In this document: positions 41,556 through 52,338 of the stretch, in pieces | Position numbering within the stretch: position 1 is the first letter of the stretch | Layout: each line of letters opens with the position of its first letter | Assembly (NCBI GenBank): GCA_039621445.1 | Contig: CP154954.1 | Coordinates: forward strand, 1,984,001 to 2,048,000 | From: Euglena gracilis | Taxonomy: Eukaryota > Euglenida > Euglenophyceae > Euglenales | Direction: 5' to 3' | DNA: 64,000 nucleotides | Translations under genes and position numbers: made by a program | The notes under the pieces: model-generated | Told to the model about the DNA's origin: nothing | Databases searched by the model: none | Seen by the model: only the letters and a program-made list of their open reading frames with translations

Positions 41556-42550
41556 TTACCCGTGAAGGATCCCGATGGGGCGGCATTGATGGAAGGAGCG
41601 ACAGAGAGAGGAGAATCGTTCTTCAACAGATTGGTTTGGGAGTGATAAGTAGGGGGACAGGTTCCAACGGGAGATCGGGTCAGCAGGTTGGAGGGACGAA
41701 GGGCACCAAAGTAGGTGGGCAATGAGTTTGGTACGTGTAAGAAAGTTCAGTAAACGGCGGAGGTCTTTACAAAGGGGTAGGTTCGAGAGGGAGGGAGTGA
41801 AGTGCGAAAGGAGGTGGAGAGCGGAAAGGTTGTCACCAATAATAGTGCAGGGATGGAGACCAGTGTTATGGGCGAAGTGGACAGCTTGTTCCAAGGCAAG
41901 CAGCTCGGCACGTTGTTGGGATATGGCTGGGCAGTGGATTCGTTGGATTCGGCATCCGACGGTGGGGCAGTAAAGGCCGATTTGGCAGCCTTCAGTTGTG
42001 AGGGCGGCGTCAACGAAGATGAGGGGGTTGAATAGGGGAGGTGGGATTGGGTCGAAAGCGGTCCAGGGTGTGAGGCCTTGTAAGAGGAGGTGGAAGAGGG
42101 CCCTTCGGAGTTTTGGAAAGGCGTGGTCGAGCCGGCCAATTGTGTACTTTGTCAAGTACCATCCCTGGAGGAACAGGGTTGTTCCACGATGAGGTCGGTG
42201 GAACCACAGCATGTAACCGGTGAGGCGGTCGATTACACGAGGATGTAGGGGAATATAGGCGCATAGGAGGCATAGGGCAAGGGCCCTTTGGGATGTGGCA
42301 AGGGTGTTTTGGATGGTCCGATTGCAAAGGTTGAAGACCTTGCCCAGCCAAGTGATTTCTTGTGTCGGCACAAGGGAGGATTTGGGGGAGATGAGGAGGT
42401 TATTTGAGAGAAGGGTAGATGTGATGGTGCTGGTCACGAGGTTGCAGAGGGAGTACGATGGGGCAAGGACGAGAATGTCGTCATAGTAGGTGAAGATGAA
42501 GAAGTGTGTTCCGTTGGTGTACGTCGAAGGGAGGGAGGAAAGCCTGCTTG
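41556..42550 (-). CDS. RT palm C-terminus and RNase H (left arm)
   Basis: The open frame starts with FFIFTYYDDILVLAPS, whose catalytic YYDD is at 42488-42477. Next comes LLISPKSSLVPTQEITWLG (RT motifs D/E), a connection with WFHRPHRGTTLFLQGWYLTK, and an RNase H domain. The four RNase H acidic positions are IFVDAA, AELLALEQAV, IIGDNLSALHL and SSLQPADPISR. The RNase H would remove template RNA during cDNA synthesis. The YxDD type and the attached RNase H ending in PADPISR place it with LTR/DIRS/pararetrovirus RTs, not LINEs. It is the most intact copy of this region: the right-arm copy loses the last RNase H motif. Confidence 0.8.
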
Positions 42551-42575
42551 ATAAGGTCTTGAAGGGTAAGTTGGG

Positions 42576-43260
42576 CTAGTATGGGGGACATGTTCCACCC
42601 GAAGGGAAGGCAGGGGAAGTAGAAGGAGGAGGTGCGGAAGGCGTGCTTGGCGGAAGGAGGAAGTTAGAGACTCCAAAAGAAATTGGTGAGGTCGATGGTG
42701 GCAGCCCACAGTGTGCCGGGGGGGAATTTGGAAATGGTGTGGGAGATTTGGGGAAGGGAGGGGAGGTGGAATGGTGGAGGGTTGGAGAATGTGTTCGCCC
42801 ACCGCAAGTCGGCAATAAAGCTGACTTTACTGCTGTTTTTGGGGTGGATAAAAGAGGCCATGTTGGAGGAGGGGTGGAATTCCCCCGAAGATCTTGGCAG
42901 GGGAAGAAGGAACTTGTCCCGTGCCAAAGAGTGGAGAAGGACAAAAGTGAGTGGGGAGGGGCGTCGCTGAAGAGACGGCGGTGGTGGATGGTAGAGGAGG
43001 GTGTGGACGAGGCTGGGGGGGACAACAGTGTCCCAAATATGGGTCGGGATGGGATGCGGCAAGCCCGCGTTCCGCAAGTTCTTGAGGGGAGGCACAGTTC
43101 TGCAAAGTTGTGGGGCGAGTATAAGAAGATAGGGAGGAGAAAGAGGGAGGAGAGAGAGAGACGACCCATGGTAAGGTGCAGAAGCGATGCAGTTTGGAAT
43201 CCAGGAGGACATTGAACATATTCCGGAGTATATGGTACATACACTTCCTGGAAATTGGAT
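42576..43260 (-). CDS. RT N-terminal half (left arm, inner copy)
   Basis: It contains PKNSSKVSFIADLRWANTFS (fingers), ISKFPPGTLWAATIDLTNFF with WSL (motif A, catalytic Asp), then a TAA. In the same frame after the TAA comes LPPSAKHAFRTSSFYFPCLP followed by FGWN (motif B). The TAA between motifs A and B is also present in the right-arm copy. The join to the YYDD block requires a frame change near 42550, so the polymerase is not one uninterrupted frame. Confidence 0.65.
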
Positions 43261-44650
43261 GGGGGAGGTTAAGTTTTGACAAACGACCGGCTAGGCCCCA
43301 CAGTGTATTGCGGGAGGGGGATGGTCGTTGACTCGAGAGGCGGCGAAGGGTAGACGTCCGTGGATGGCAGCGGCTGGGGGTAGTGCGGTGGTGGGCCAAT
43401 TGCCCAAAGGACCCCTTGGGGAGAGGACGGGGTGGCCAAGAGCCGATTTGCGGGGGGGGCGGGGGGGGGCTGGCGCCGGGGCAGAGGTAGGCCGAGGGGA
43501 AGCGCCTGTCCCGTGGGGGGGCAGTGCACCAGGTTGGCGTGACCACCCAAGGTGTCAGTTGCGGATGGTATTGGAAAAGGGCAGTTGGCTGAGGACACTG
43601 GGGGGCTGGGGTTGGCGGAAGTCGCGCAGGGAAGGAGGGAAGGGCAGGGGCGGGAAAAGGTGGAGGTGTGGGGTTTGTTCTTTTGTGCAGACCAGGAGAG
43701 GCCCATTTTTGCGATGTGGTGGTGTTTGGGAAAGGAAAACCCCACAAAACCCCACAAAAATGGGTTTGGGAGGAATGGGGGGAAAAGTGCACAAGGTCGG
43801 AAGGTATGGGACAAGGGGGGGAATGGGGGAAGGGGGGGAAGGGTGTTGTAAATGGGGAAAGGAAAGATTGGACAAAAGGGGGTAAAATGGGGACTGGGAG
43901 GAAGGAAGGGAATGTCCAGATTTTGTGAAGCGGGAGGCGGAAGGGGGGATGGAAAAAACATGGGAGAAGGATGGGAAACCACAGGTACTGGTCTGGGGGC
44001 GGGCGTTCGTAGGATCCGCGAGCATGGGAAGAGACATGCAACAAAGATGGGTTTAACACATGGGCGGACAAAGATGGTGGAGCGAAGGCAAAAGAGGAGC
44101 GAGAGAGAAAGTTCGTTCTTTGATGGGTCGGGTGGTTGGGGGGGGGCGAACAAGGAGGTGGAGGACGGGTCAGCAGGTGGGGAGTTGGGGGAGGTGGGAG
44201 TGTGTTAAAAAGTGTGGAGTTTGGGAGTAGGGAGGGGGAGGCAAAGAGGGGGGATGTGGACCGAGGGGCGGGAGATTTCAGTTGTGAGGAGGGGCAAGTC
44301 AAGAAGAGTGAGGGGGGAGTGGATGGTGGTGGGGTTGGATTCCAGGGGGGCAGTTGGGAGGGGGGGGGCGGGTGTTGGAAAGGCGGGAGCGGTTGTACGT
44401 CAATGGGGGGGTGGGGGGGTGTCGGTGGGGGATGGGTCGTGAGGCCTTGTCCACGGGAGGGGGGAATTCCCGTAAGAGGGTGGGAAGGGCCTTCGGGTTT
44501 TGGGTGGGGGTCGACGATTGGAAAGTACATCCCACGAAGAAAATGACGATGTGTCGGCACAGGGAGGGAGGGGAGATGAGGGAGGGGGGTTGAGAGAAGG
44601 GTAGATGTTTGGATGGTGATAGAGCAGAGGGCATGTGGCCGGGGCAAGGA
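43261..44650 (-). pseudogene. Second, decayed copy of the proline-rich/2A-protein region
   Basis: The - strand frames repeat landmarks of 45490-46803, including WGFVGFSFPKHHHIAKMG, SSANCPFPIP and TVGPSRSFVKT, with many indels. The 2A-like peptide itself is lost. Together with 42576-43260 it forms the second half of a tandem duplication of about 2.2 kb. Confidence 0.6.
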
Positions 44651-45499
44651 TGGGTCGGGGAAGATGAAGTGGGAGTGGGTGGGCGAGGGGGGTTGAGAGA
44701 GGTGGTAGTGGGGTCGAGGAAGGTGGGAAGAGGGGGGCTGAAGGGGAAGAAGGTGGGTGGGGAGTAGGGGGGGGAGAATGTACGAGGGAGGGTGCAGAAG
44801 GGGAGTTGGGGTGCGGAAGGAGGACAGGTTGGAAGGAGGAAGTTAGGTGGTTGGAAGGAGGGGAAGGAGGTGCGGGTGGCGGAGGGGAAGTTCGAGACTC
44901 CAAAAGAAATTGGTGGGGGGGGGCAGGAATGTGTGGGGGGGGGAATAATGGTGGGAGTTGGGGAAGGGAGGGGAGGTGGAAAGGTGGAGGGTTTGTGTTC
45001 GCCCACCGCAAATCGGCAATAAAGCTGACTCTGCTGTTTTTGGGGTGGATAAAAGAGGCAGGGGAGGAGGGGGAATTCCCCCGAAGATCTTGGCAGGGGA
45101 AGGAACTGTCCCGTGCCAAAGAGTGGAGAAGGACAAAAGTGGGAGGGAGGACGGCGGTGGGGGAGGTGGAGGTGGGAGAGGCGGGGGGGGACAACAGTGT
45201 CCCAAATATGGGTCGGGATGGGGATAGGAGCCGCGTTGTCCAAGCGTGCGTTCTGCACGTTGTTTGGAGGGGAGAGCACAGGTGGCATCGTTGTAATATT
45301 TCAGGGTGAGTATAAGAAGCCAGTTGAGGGAGAGGACGGAGAGGAGGAGAGAGATAAGACGACCCATGGTAAGGTGCAGAAGCGATGCAGTTTGGAGATC
45401 CAGGAGGACATTGAACATATTCCGGAGTATATGGTACATACACTTCCTGGAAATTGGATGGGGGAGGTTAAGTTTTGACAAACGACCGGCTAGGCCCAC
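44651..45499 (-). pseudogene. Decayed first copy of the RT N-terminal half
   Basis: The landmarks LNLPHPISRKCMYHILRNMF, SFIHPKN and ISFGVSNF recur here about 2.2 kb upstream (coding sense) of their better-preserved copies at 43260-42600. Motif A and many intervening bases are deleted. Confidence 0.6.
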
Positions 45500-46803
45500 A
45501 GTGTATTGCGGGAGGGTGGATGGTCGTTCTCGTCTCCTTGACTTTTCGAGAGCCGGCGAAGGGTAGACGTCCGTGGGGATGCAGCCGGCTGGGGTAGTGA
45601 GTGCGGTGGTGGGCCAATTGCCATTCGGGGAGGGGTGACGGCGGGCCTAGATATCTTGGCAGGGAAGATTTGTTGAAGGGGAGAGCAGCCATGATTGCGT
45701 GCGGGGGGCCGGGCAGCAGCGTAGGCCGAGGGGAAGCGCCAGGTTGTCCCATGAGAGGGTGGGCAGTGCACCAAGGTTTTGGGCTGGTACTTGTCCAGCT
45801 GGGGCAAGACGTCCCAGGTGCCGCGTGACCACGCCCAAGGTGTCAGTTTCCGGCGGATAGGTATTGGAAAAGGGCAGTTGGCTGAGGACACTGGCCCGGG
45901 GTTGGGCTGAATGTCGCCGCAGAGAAGAATCCATTTTTTTTCCGGGAAGGAGTAGGGGTTTGGCGGGAAAGGTTTAGGGAGGTGTGTGGGGTTTGTCTTT
46001 TGTGCAGTCAGGACCAGAGAGGCCCATTTTTGCGATGTGGTGGTGTTTGGGAAAGGAAAACCCCACAAAACCCCACAAAAATGGGTTTGGGAGGAATGGG
46101 GAGAAAGTGCACCCAAGGTCCTCGGGGGAACACATGGGACAAGGGGAAGGGTATGGCAAATGGCGCAGGAATGTTGGGGGGGAAGGTGTGTAAATGGGAA
46201 AGGGAGATTGTTTACAACAGTGGTCGTTAAGATTCCACTGGGAGTGCAGGAAGAATGTCCCAGATTTGGAAATGGAAGGAGGGGGGCATTTGGCAGTGAA
46301 ATGGGGAAGGGGGGTGTGGGGGAGAAATTTGGATGATGAAAGAATTGTGGGTGAATGTTGGGTCGCTGGGTGTGGATGTGCTGTAAAATGATTTTGTTGG
46401 GGGAAGGAAAAGCAAGGCATCGTGTAAGGACAACACTAGCCCAGGGAGTGCAGTGACAGGAGGGGGGCCAGGAGGGAAGAGAGGGAGAGGGGGAATTCAC
46501 CTGCCAAGAGCTGGTGAAGGTGAACAGCAGCAGAACCAATTTATAGATCATCATCTTCTTGTCAGCTTTCGTCTGCAAGTCAAACAGCCAGCTAGAAGCG
46601 TTCTGATCTCGAACTGGACAGCGGTTTTTGTGTTTCGGAACTTGAACTTCCAACTTGATCATCGGCACGAGATGTTCTTGACGGCAGCATGCATTCCTCA
46701 ACTTCAGGATAACCTTTCCAAACGTATTCCAGTGCTTGGTGTACTTGGTGTACTTCCTTTCGTGAAAAATACACGAAAAAAAATAGACACTCAGAAAGTC
46801 CAT
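45490..46803 (-). CDS. Proline-rich protein with a 2A-like ribosome-skipping motif
   Basis: The 437-codon frame starts at ATG 46803-46801, exactly at the edge of module M2. Residues 1-110 are basic/hydrophobic (MDFLSVYFFSCIFHERKYTK... MMIYKLVLLLFTFTSSW, the latter signal-anchor-like). About 150 Pro/Ser-rich residues follow, with FLWGVLWGFPFPNTTTSQKW-type blocks. At 45918-45892 is GDIQPNPGP preceded by WILLC. This matches the 2A consensus D-x-E/Q-x-NPGP with its hydrophobic lead, as found in several non-LTR retrotransposons. At such sites the ribosome releases the upstream peptide before the final proline. It would separate the proline-rich part from the following polymerase region. No capsid or protease motif is seen. 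Confidence 0.7.
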   Translation of the reverse strand: MDFLSVYFFSCIFHERKYTKYTKHWNTFGKVILKLRNACCRQEHLVPMIKLEVQVPKHKNRCPVRDQNASSWLFDLQTKADKKMMIYKLVLLLFTFTSSWQVNSPSPSLPSWPPSCHCTPWASVVLTRCLAFPSPNKIILQHIHTQRPNIHPQFFHHPNFSPTPPFPISLPNAPLLPFPNLGHSSCTPSGILTTTVVNNLPFPFTHLPPQHSCAICHTLPLVPCVPPRTLGALSPHSSQTHFCGVLWGFPFPNTTTSQKWASLVLTAQKTNPTHLPKPFPPNPYSFPEKKWILLCGDIQPNPGPVSSANCPFPIPIRRKLTPWAWSRGTWDVLPQLDKYQPKTLVHCPPSHGTTWRFPSAYAAARPPARNHGCSPLQQIFPAKISRPAVTPPRMAIGPPPHSLPQPAASPRTSTLRRLSKSQGDENDHPPSRNTLWA

Positions 46804-49108
46804 CCCAAGGGGGTGTTCCCCCCGCGTCCCCCCCGCGTCCCCCCCCCCGCGTCCCCCCCGCGTCCCGGATTTCGGCCGGGCATGTTTTTTGGGCGACCAA
46901 ATGAAAATTTCATACAAATTCGGGTGACGCCAAAGAAAACGTGTGGGGGTGGTTGGGCCACAGTTCCCCCCCGCGTCCCCCCCCCGTCCCCCCCCCGCGT
47001 CCCCCCCGCGTCCCGAACCACCCCCCAAAAGTCCCATGGTTGCCTGGCCAGGGCTTGCGAGTCTTGGGCTTTCCAATGGAGCACCCGGCTTCAACAACGT
47101 TTAAAAAAAGAGGTGCCAGCGTTGGTGGAGTAAATGAAGGAAGCTTGACATGTCCTGAGCAATCTCGGCGACCCGCAGTGTGAGCACATTTTATTACGGT
47201 ATTGCCTTGATGCCTACAAAGTGATGCACTTCCTCTGCACCATGCAAACCCCCTCCTTGGAAACAAGGCACAGGGGGGGAGGGGGGGGGTCCGAGGGGGG
47301 GGGTTGGAAGCTGTACAGGGGGGGGCGGGGGGGGTCCCCAGAAAATCACAACTGTACTGCCTACCCCCGAGACAGTTGCGACATTTTTCGTCCAATTGAG
47401 GTTGGCAATGATGGGTTTTGCGAAATTCAGATGCATTTTGCAAAACATTTGTGTCTTGTAAAAAGAGTGGTAGCCAGTATTTTCACTTTAAACACCCCCC
47501 CCTTATTCCCCCCCCCTAATTGGCCAAAGCCCAGGTGGCCAATTAGGGGGGGGGGTTCTCATTTCAAGGGAAAATGCCTTTATTCGGGTGTTTTTCGGGG
47601 GTTCGCGATTATGAAGGACAGGTCCAGATGGCCAATTGGGGGGGTTAGGGGGGTGCTACCCCCGTGACCCCCCCGTGACCCGCCCGTGACCCGAGAATCG
47701 AGCTTTCAATTTTCATACAATGCATCAACCTTCATCAGCCAGCCTTTCTTTTCATTCATCATTTCAGCCTGCTTTTTGATGTAGGTGGCGTTTTTGGTCG
47801 CTTTTCATCAATTTTCTGGTTCAAACCATCGAAAATTTGTCTTGACATGGTCAAAAAAATGGAAAGAAATGCCAAGATTTGAGGTGAAAAGATTTTCGAC
47901 CCAAACAATGGCGCCTTTTTTGGCGTATTAATTTGACCCAAAATATGTCCCATTGGCAAAAGGGGAGATTGCACAAGTACAAAAGAATCGCATGGCAAAA
48001 GGGGGGAGGGGAAACATGAAATTTTTGTGGAAGAAACCCCCCTAAAAAACAGAAAAGAATTGTCCTCAACCTGGGGGGGGGCTGCCCCCCCCCCAGGTTG
48101 CGAAGTCGACAGTTGGGTTGAGTTGGGGGGTTTCCAAAGGGGTTCTACCCATGATTTCGCTTTCTAGCTCAAATTTTTTGGAGCATTGGAATTCAAAAAA
48201 GGCGTTAACGTCTCGGCCCCTTTGGGGCCAGGGGGACAGAAAAAAAATACATTTTGGTTGTGCCATAAAAAAAGTTTCCTCGGCGCTTCGCACCTGGTAG
48301 CATTGCAACGTAATTTACAATTGTAAGTTTCACTTGTAACTTACGCGTAACTTACGGCGTAATTCATTTTTTAATTTCCGCCGTGTAATTTATGTTCTAC
48401 CTTTTTCAGAAATTTCAGACCGTTTTTTTTTTTGTGTGCAAAGCACCTTTTTTTCCCATTTAAAAATTGGGTTTATGTGTTGTTGTCATCCCATGTGAGA
48501 AAAAAACAAGTCAAAGGCACTGCAAAAAAGTGCAGTTCAAGTTTTTTTTTACAGCCAAAGGGGAGACTGTTTTTGGACCCGAAGGCAGCAACCCGCCTGA
48601 AAAAGTGTTGGATGAATTCCAAAATAAAAATTGGCGATGTACTTAATTGGCACGGTCTCGCCCCTCAAAGGACCTGTGTGACCTCGTGGGTTTCCAACCC
48701 ACGACCATACCATCATAAGACATGCGCCGCCATTCTGTTAATGGTCGTCACTCTGTGTGCATTTGTTGTGGACTTTTATCAAAATTTCTTAAAGAATGTC
48801 ATTTTGGCCATTTTTTTTTGACAAACAAGTTCTCTTGTAGTGAACCTCACCAGTGAAGTAATCTTCACCAGTGAAGTTAACTTCACCCAATTTACCTTAA
48901 CCAAATTTAACTCACCCTCGCCCCCTCAAAATGTCACCCCCCAAACGTGGCCAAGTTTTTTGGCAAATTCTGGTTTATCCCCTCAAAGGGTTTACCCCTA
49001 ATTTTCCTTCGACACCAAAGGCGGCAAAGGCCAAAATTTGACCTCCTCTCCAAAGTGTCCCCCCTCCCCTGGAGTGGCCATTTGGGTCCCACGATGCCTG
49101 GAGGGTGG
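46799..49108 (-). repeat. 2.3-kb module M2 (inverted)
   Basis: Reverse complement of M1, ending at GGAGGGTGG where the central palindrome begins. Relative to M1, the copies differ mainly in the length of C/G runs. It lies between the outward-reading polymerase region and the inward-reading gag-like ORF, so it could serve as a bidirectional promoter. Confidence 0.9.
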
Positions 49109-49740
49109 TGTGTACCAGGCAGCCATGATGCCATGGCATTGTGTGTTACAAAGGGCGAATGCCTGTTAGCTGGCCTTTGGCCAGCTGCACACAGTGCTAT
49201 GTGATTCTGCACTAACTGGTGATGACGTCCCAGTTAGGGAATTCTCCTGCAGAATAAGAAACACTTGGTTCCTACTTAGCTTAAGGTTTTATTGGGTTGG
49301 TTTTGTAAGTAGGTTTTCCTTTGAGGGGCGAAGACCCCAATCTTTACAATTATTTTTGTTCTGTTTATCAAGACCCGAAGAGGTCAACAAGAACAACAGA
49401 AAAGGGACTCGGGTCCCAAAACAAAATCTCCTCTCCCTTTGCCTTGTGCTCTGCATAAAGGGGTCAAAGGGTTTATAAATTTTATTTTGTTACTCCCGCG
49501 CCTTTTCTGGGAGAAAGGGAAAAGCGAAAGAGAAAGGGCGGGACGTACACTTGGTAGCAGATTAGGTAAACGGTCTTACGACCCCCCCCACAAATTTTCA
49601 GCTGAGCGCCAGCTCGTACGCACAGGCGAGGAGTCCCAGGTGGCACAAGCAGCTACGGCCGCACAAAAAGCCCCTGATCTCCCCACCTTTGCTTACATTT
49701 TTGGGTTTTTGTGTCAATTTTCACAATTTTCCCCCAAAAT

Positions 49741-50672
49741 ATGCAGAGTACAACTCCCAACTGGAATGCACCTATTAACTATGAATTGTTAATAGGTTCA
49801 CAGACAAAACCGCTTCGGCGGTGTACAATTTTACAAAAGGGACGGGTGTACAAGCCGCTTCGGCGGATCCCCCTCTTACAACGGGTTTTAGGACCCAATC
49901 CCCCCCTACAACGGGTTTTCGGACCCCAACCCCCCCTACAACGGGTTTTAGGACCCAATCCCCCCCTACAACGGGTTTTCGGACCCCAACCCCCCCTACA
50001 ACGGGTTTTCCGAACCAGCCCCCCCCTGCAACGGATCCACAAGGGGCGGACGCCCAAGTCGCTAACGCGACAGAAAATTTTTATCCACAAGGGGCGGACG
50101 CCCAAGTCGCTTTAGCGACCGAAAATTTTTATTCACAAGGGGCGGATGCCCGAGCCGCTTCTGCGGTGGAAAATTTTTCCTTACAAGGGGCGGATGCCCA
50201 AGCCGCTTCGGCGGTACCCCCCCCCCAACTGGGTTTTCGAACCCAAACCGCTTTAGCGGTGCCCCCCCCTACTACAAACCGCTTCGGCGGTGCCCCCACC
50301 CTCCAAGGGTCTTCGGACCCAAGCCGCTTCGGCGGTGCCCCCCCCCTCCAAGGGTCTACGGACCCAACCCGCATTTGCGGACCCAACCTTACAATCGCCG
50401 CATTTGCGGTACAACATAACCCTACAGTGGATCTACGGACCCCCTCCGCTTCCGCGGATTCTGACTCACAAGTGGGCAGAATGCCCGAACGGGGTTGGCA
50501 ATTAGTGCCTCTTGGCACCCAATTGCCAGCAGAGCCCCCCCCTTACGAGGACGGGTTGGAAACACCTTGTTTTTTCCAACCCCCCTCGGCCCTTCCACCG
50601 GTAAGCCCCATTCGGGACTTGCCCCCCCCCTCCACAATTGGGAGAAATCCCAGAACTACCTTGGTCCGCTGA
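49741..50672 (+). CDS. Gag-like repetitive protein, N-terminal part (left arm)
   Basis: ATG 49741 opens MQSTTPNWNAPINYELL in one frame. The best long frame (open to 50672, no stop from 49785) encodes five 10-residue units PTTGFRTP(T/Q)P, then four 16-residue units QGADAQVALATENFY(P/S). These are followed by FGGAP...LQGS(T/S)DP units and QLPAEPPPYEDGL. PPPY is a typical late-domain motif that recruits Nedd4-type ligases in budding retroelements. Two other frames are partly open because the repeat units are multiples of three. Proline content and PPPY favour a gag-like role, but no capsid or zinc-knuckle motif is present. The stop is TGA at 50670-50672. The start used is uncertain. Confidence 0.5.
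49809..50470 (+). repeat. Array of micro-hairpins with 4-base loops (left arm)
   Basis: At least twenty perfect or G-U-closed inverted repeats of 4-5 bp with four-base loops occur in a row. Examples are ACCGC-TTCG-GCGGT (49809-49822), GGGTT-TTAG-GACCC (49883-49896), GTCGC-TAAC-GCGAC (50058-50071), GTCGC-TTTA-GCGAC (50106-50119), CCGC-TTCT-GCGG (50155-50166) and ACCGC-TTTA-GCGGT (50246-50259). Stem sequences vary while pairing is kept. C(TTCG)G is the classic ultra-stable RNA tetraloop. Confidence 0.85.
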
Positions 50673-51330
50673 AATGCGGTTGGTGGTCCCGGACACTGCC
50701 AGTGTCATTGTTCCCATGGACAATGACCCCGTGGAAGACCGGGATTCGTTCTCCAGTAATACCGTTGAGCGCGTAGTCGCAAATTTACCGGAGAACCACC
50801 CACTACAACAGCAATTTCGACACATCGAAGCATGTGTCCAAATTGCGTGTCTCGCGTTTTCATCACCCAAACAAAAAAATGCGTTCTTCGGCAAGCTGGA
50901 CTTCCTTTGGCAATACGTCCAAGAATTTGGACAATTTTGCCAAAAGAATTTCAACTCCACTACAATGGACCTTCAGAACCTCCACCAAGGTTTTGACGCA
51001 TTTTTGCGCAACACCTTGGTACAAAATTTCCAACAGGTACAAGAGACCCTCCAAACCGCGGAATCGCGGAATAACGCAAAACTTTCACATTTACAACAAA
51101 ATCTACAACAACTGTTCACACAACTTGAAACCTTGTCTTATACAATGCAAGAAATGCAGTCCCGGTTACAACAACGGGATAAAGCGCCTACGGGTGCGGA
51201 ACTGGGCTCATATGTGTCATATGAGCACTTTTCAACTTTGTCCAATGTTGTACAACAGTCCCAAGAACGCATTTTGCGTTTGGGTGATGAAAACGCGAGA
51301 CACATTTGGACACATGCTTCGATGTGTCGA
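50605..51330 (+). CDS. Gag-like protein, C-terminal Gln-rich coiled-coil part spanning the spacer
   Basis: This frame overlaps the preceding ORF by up to 68 bases and joins it if one base is gained or lost in the C run at 50622-50630. It encodes IPELPWSAEMRLVVPDTASV, then a long helical stretch rich in Gln/Leu (QNLHQGFDAFLRNTLVQNFQ..., LSHLQQNLQQLFTQLETLSY...). It ends near ERILRLGDENARH. The coiled-coil is encoded only by the unique spacer 50889-51264, and only on the + strand. Beyond about 51300 the frame is antisense to the right arm and has no meaning. Confidence 0.5.
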
Positions 51331-51474
51331 AATTGCTGTTGTAGTGGGTGGTTCTCCGGTAAATTTGCGACTACGCGCTCAACGGTATTACTGGAGAACG
51401 AATCCCGGTCTTCCACGGGGTCATTGTCCATGGGAACAATGACACTGGCAGTGTCCGGGACCACCAACCGCATT

Positions 51475-52326
51475 TCAGCGGACCAAGGTAGTTCTGGGAT
51501 TTCTCCCAATTGTGGAGGGGGGGGGCAAGTCCCGAATGGGGCTTACCGGTGGAAGGGCCGAGGGGGGTTGGAAAAAACAAGGTGTTTCCAACCCGTCCTC
51601 GTAAGGGGGGGGCTCTGCTGGCAATTGGGTGCCAAGAGGCACTAATTGCCAACCCCGTTCGGGCATTCTGCCCACTTGTGAGTCAGAATCCGCGGAAGCG
51701 GAGGGGGTCCGTAGATCCACTGTAGGGTTATGTTGTACCGCAAATGCGGCGATTGTAAGGTTGGGTCCGCAAATGCGGGTTGGGTCCGTAGACCCTTGGA
51801 GGTGGGGGGCACCGCCGAAGCGGCTTGGGTCCGAAGACCCTTGGAGGGTGGGGGCACCGCCGAAGCGGTTTGTAGTAGGGGGGGGCACCGCTAAAGCGGT
51901 TTGGGTTCGAAAACCCAGTTGTGAGGGGGGTACCGCCGAAGCGGCTTGGGCATCCGCCCCTTGTAAGGAAAAATTTTCCACCGCAGAAGCGGCTCGGGCA
52001 TCCGCCCCTTGTGAATAAAAATTTTCGGTCGCTAAAGCGACTTGGGCGTCCGCCCCTTGTGGATAAAAATTTTCTGTCGCGTTAGCGACTTGGGCGTCCG
52101 CCCCTTGTGGATCCGTTGCAGGGGGGGGCTGGTTCGGAAAACCCGTTGTAGGGGGGGTTGGGGTCCGAAAACCCGTTGTAGGGGGGGATTGGGTCCTAAA
52201 ACCCGTTGTAGGGGGGGTTGGGGTCCGAAAACCCGTTGTAGGGGGGGATTGGGTCCTAAAACCCGTTGTAAGAGGGGGATCCGCCGAAGCGGCTTGTACA
52301 CCCGTCCCTTTTGTAAAATTGTACAC
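51475..52326 (-). CDS. Gag-like repetitive protein, second copy (right arm)
   Basis: Mirror copy of the 49821-50672 frame with a few substitutions (for example PPSQLGF for PPPQLGF and APHLQGS for APPLQGS) and the same 10- and 16-residue repeats and PPPY. Its inward continuation enters the spacer in antisense to the coiled-coil, so this copy cannot encode the full two-part protein. Confidence 0.5.
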   Translation of the reverse strand: MYNFTKGTGVQAASADPPLTTGFRTQSPPTTGFRTPTPPTTGFRTQSPPTTGFRTPTPPTTGFPNQPPPATDPQGADAQVANATENFYPQGADAQVALATENFYSQGADARAASAVENFSLQGADAQAASAVPPSQLGFRTQTALAVPPPTTNRFGGAPTLQGSSDPSRFGGAPHLQGSTDPTRICGPNLTIAAFAVQHNPTVDLRTPSASADSDSQVGRMPERGWQLVPLGTQLPAEPPPYEDGLETPCFFQPPSALPPVSPIRDLPPPSTIGRNPRTTLVR

Positions 52327-52338
52327 CGCCGAAGCGGT
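51677..52338 (-). repeat. Array of micro-hairpins with 4-base loops (right arm)
   Basis: Reverse-complement image of 49809-50470. The same stems and TTCG, TTTA, TAAC and TACG-type loops are conserved. Confidence 0.85.

Noticed and set aside
44136-44546. Gly-rich + strand frames opposite the RT region
   Set aside because: They are the complement of the proline-rich coding strand.
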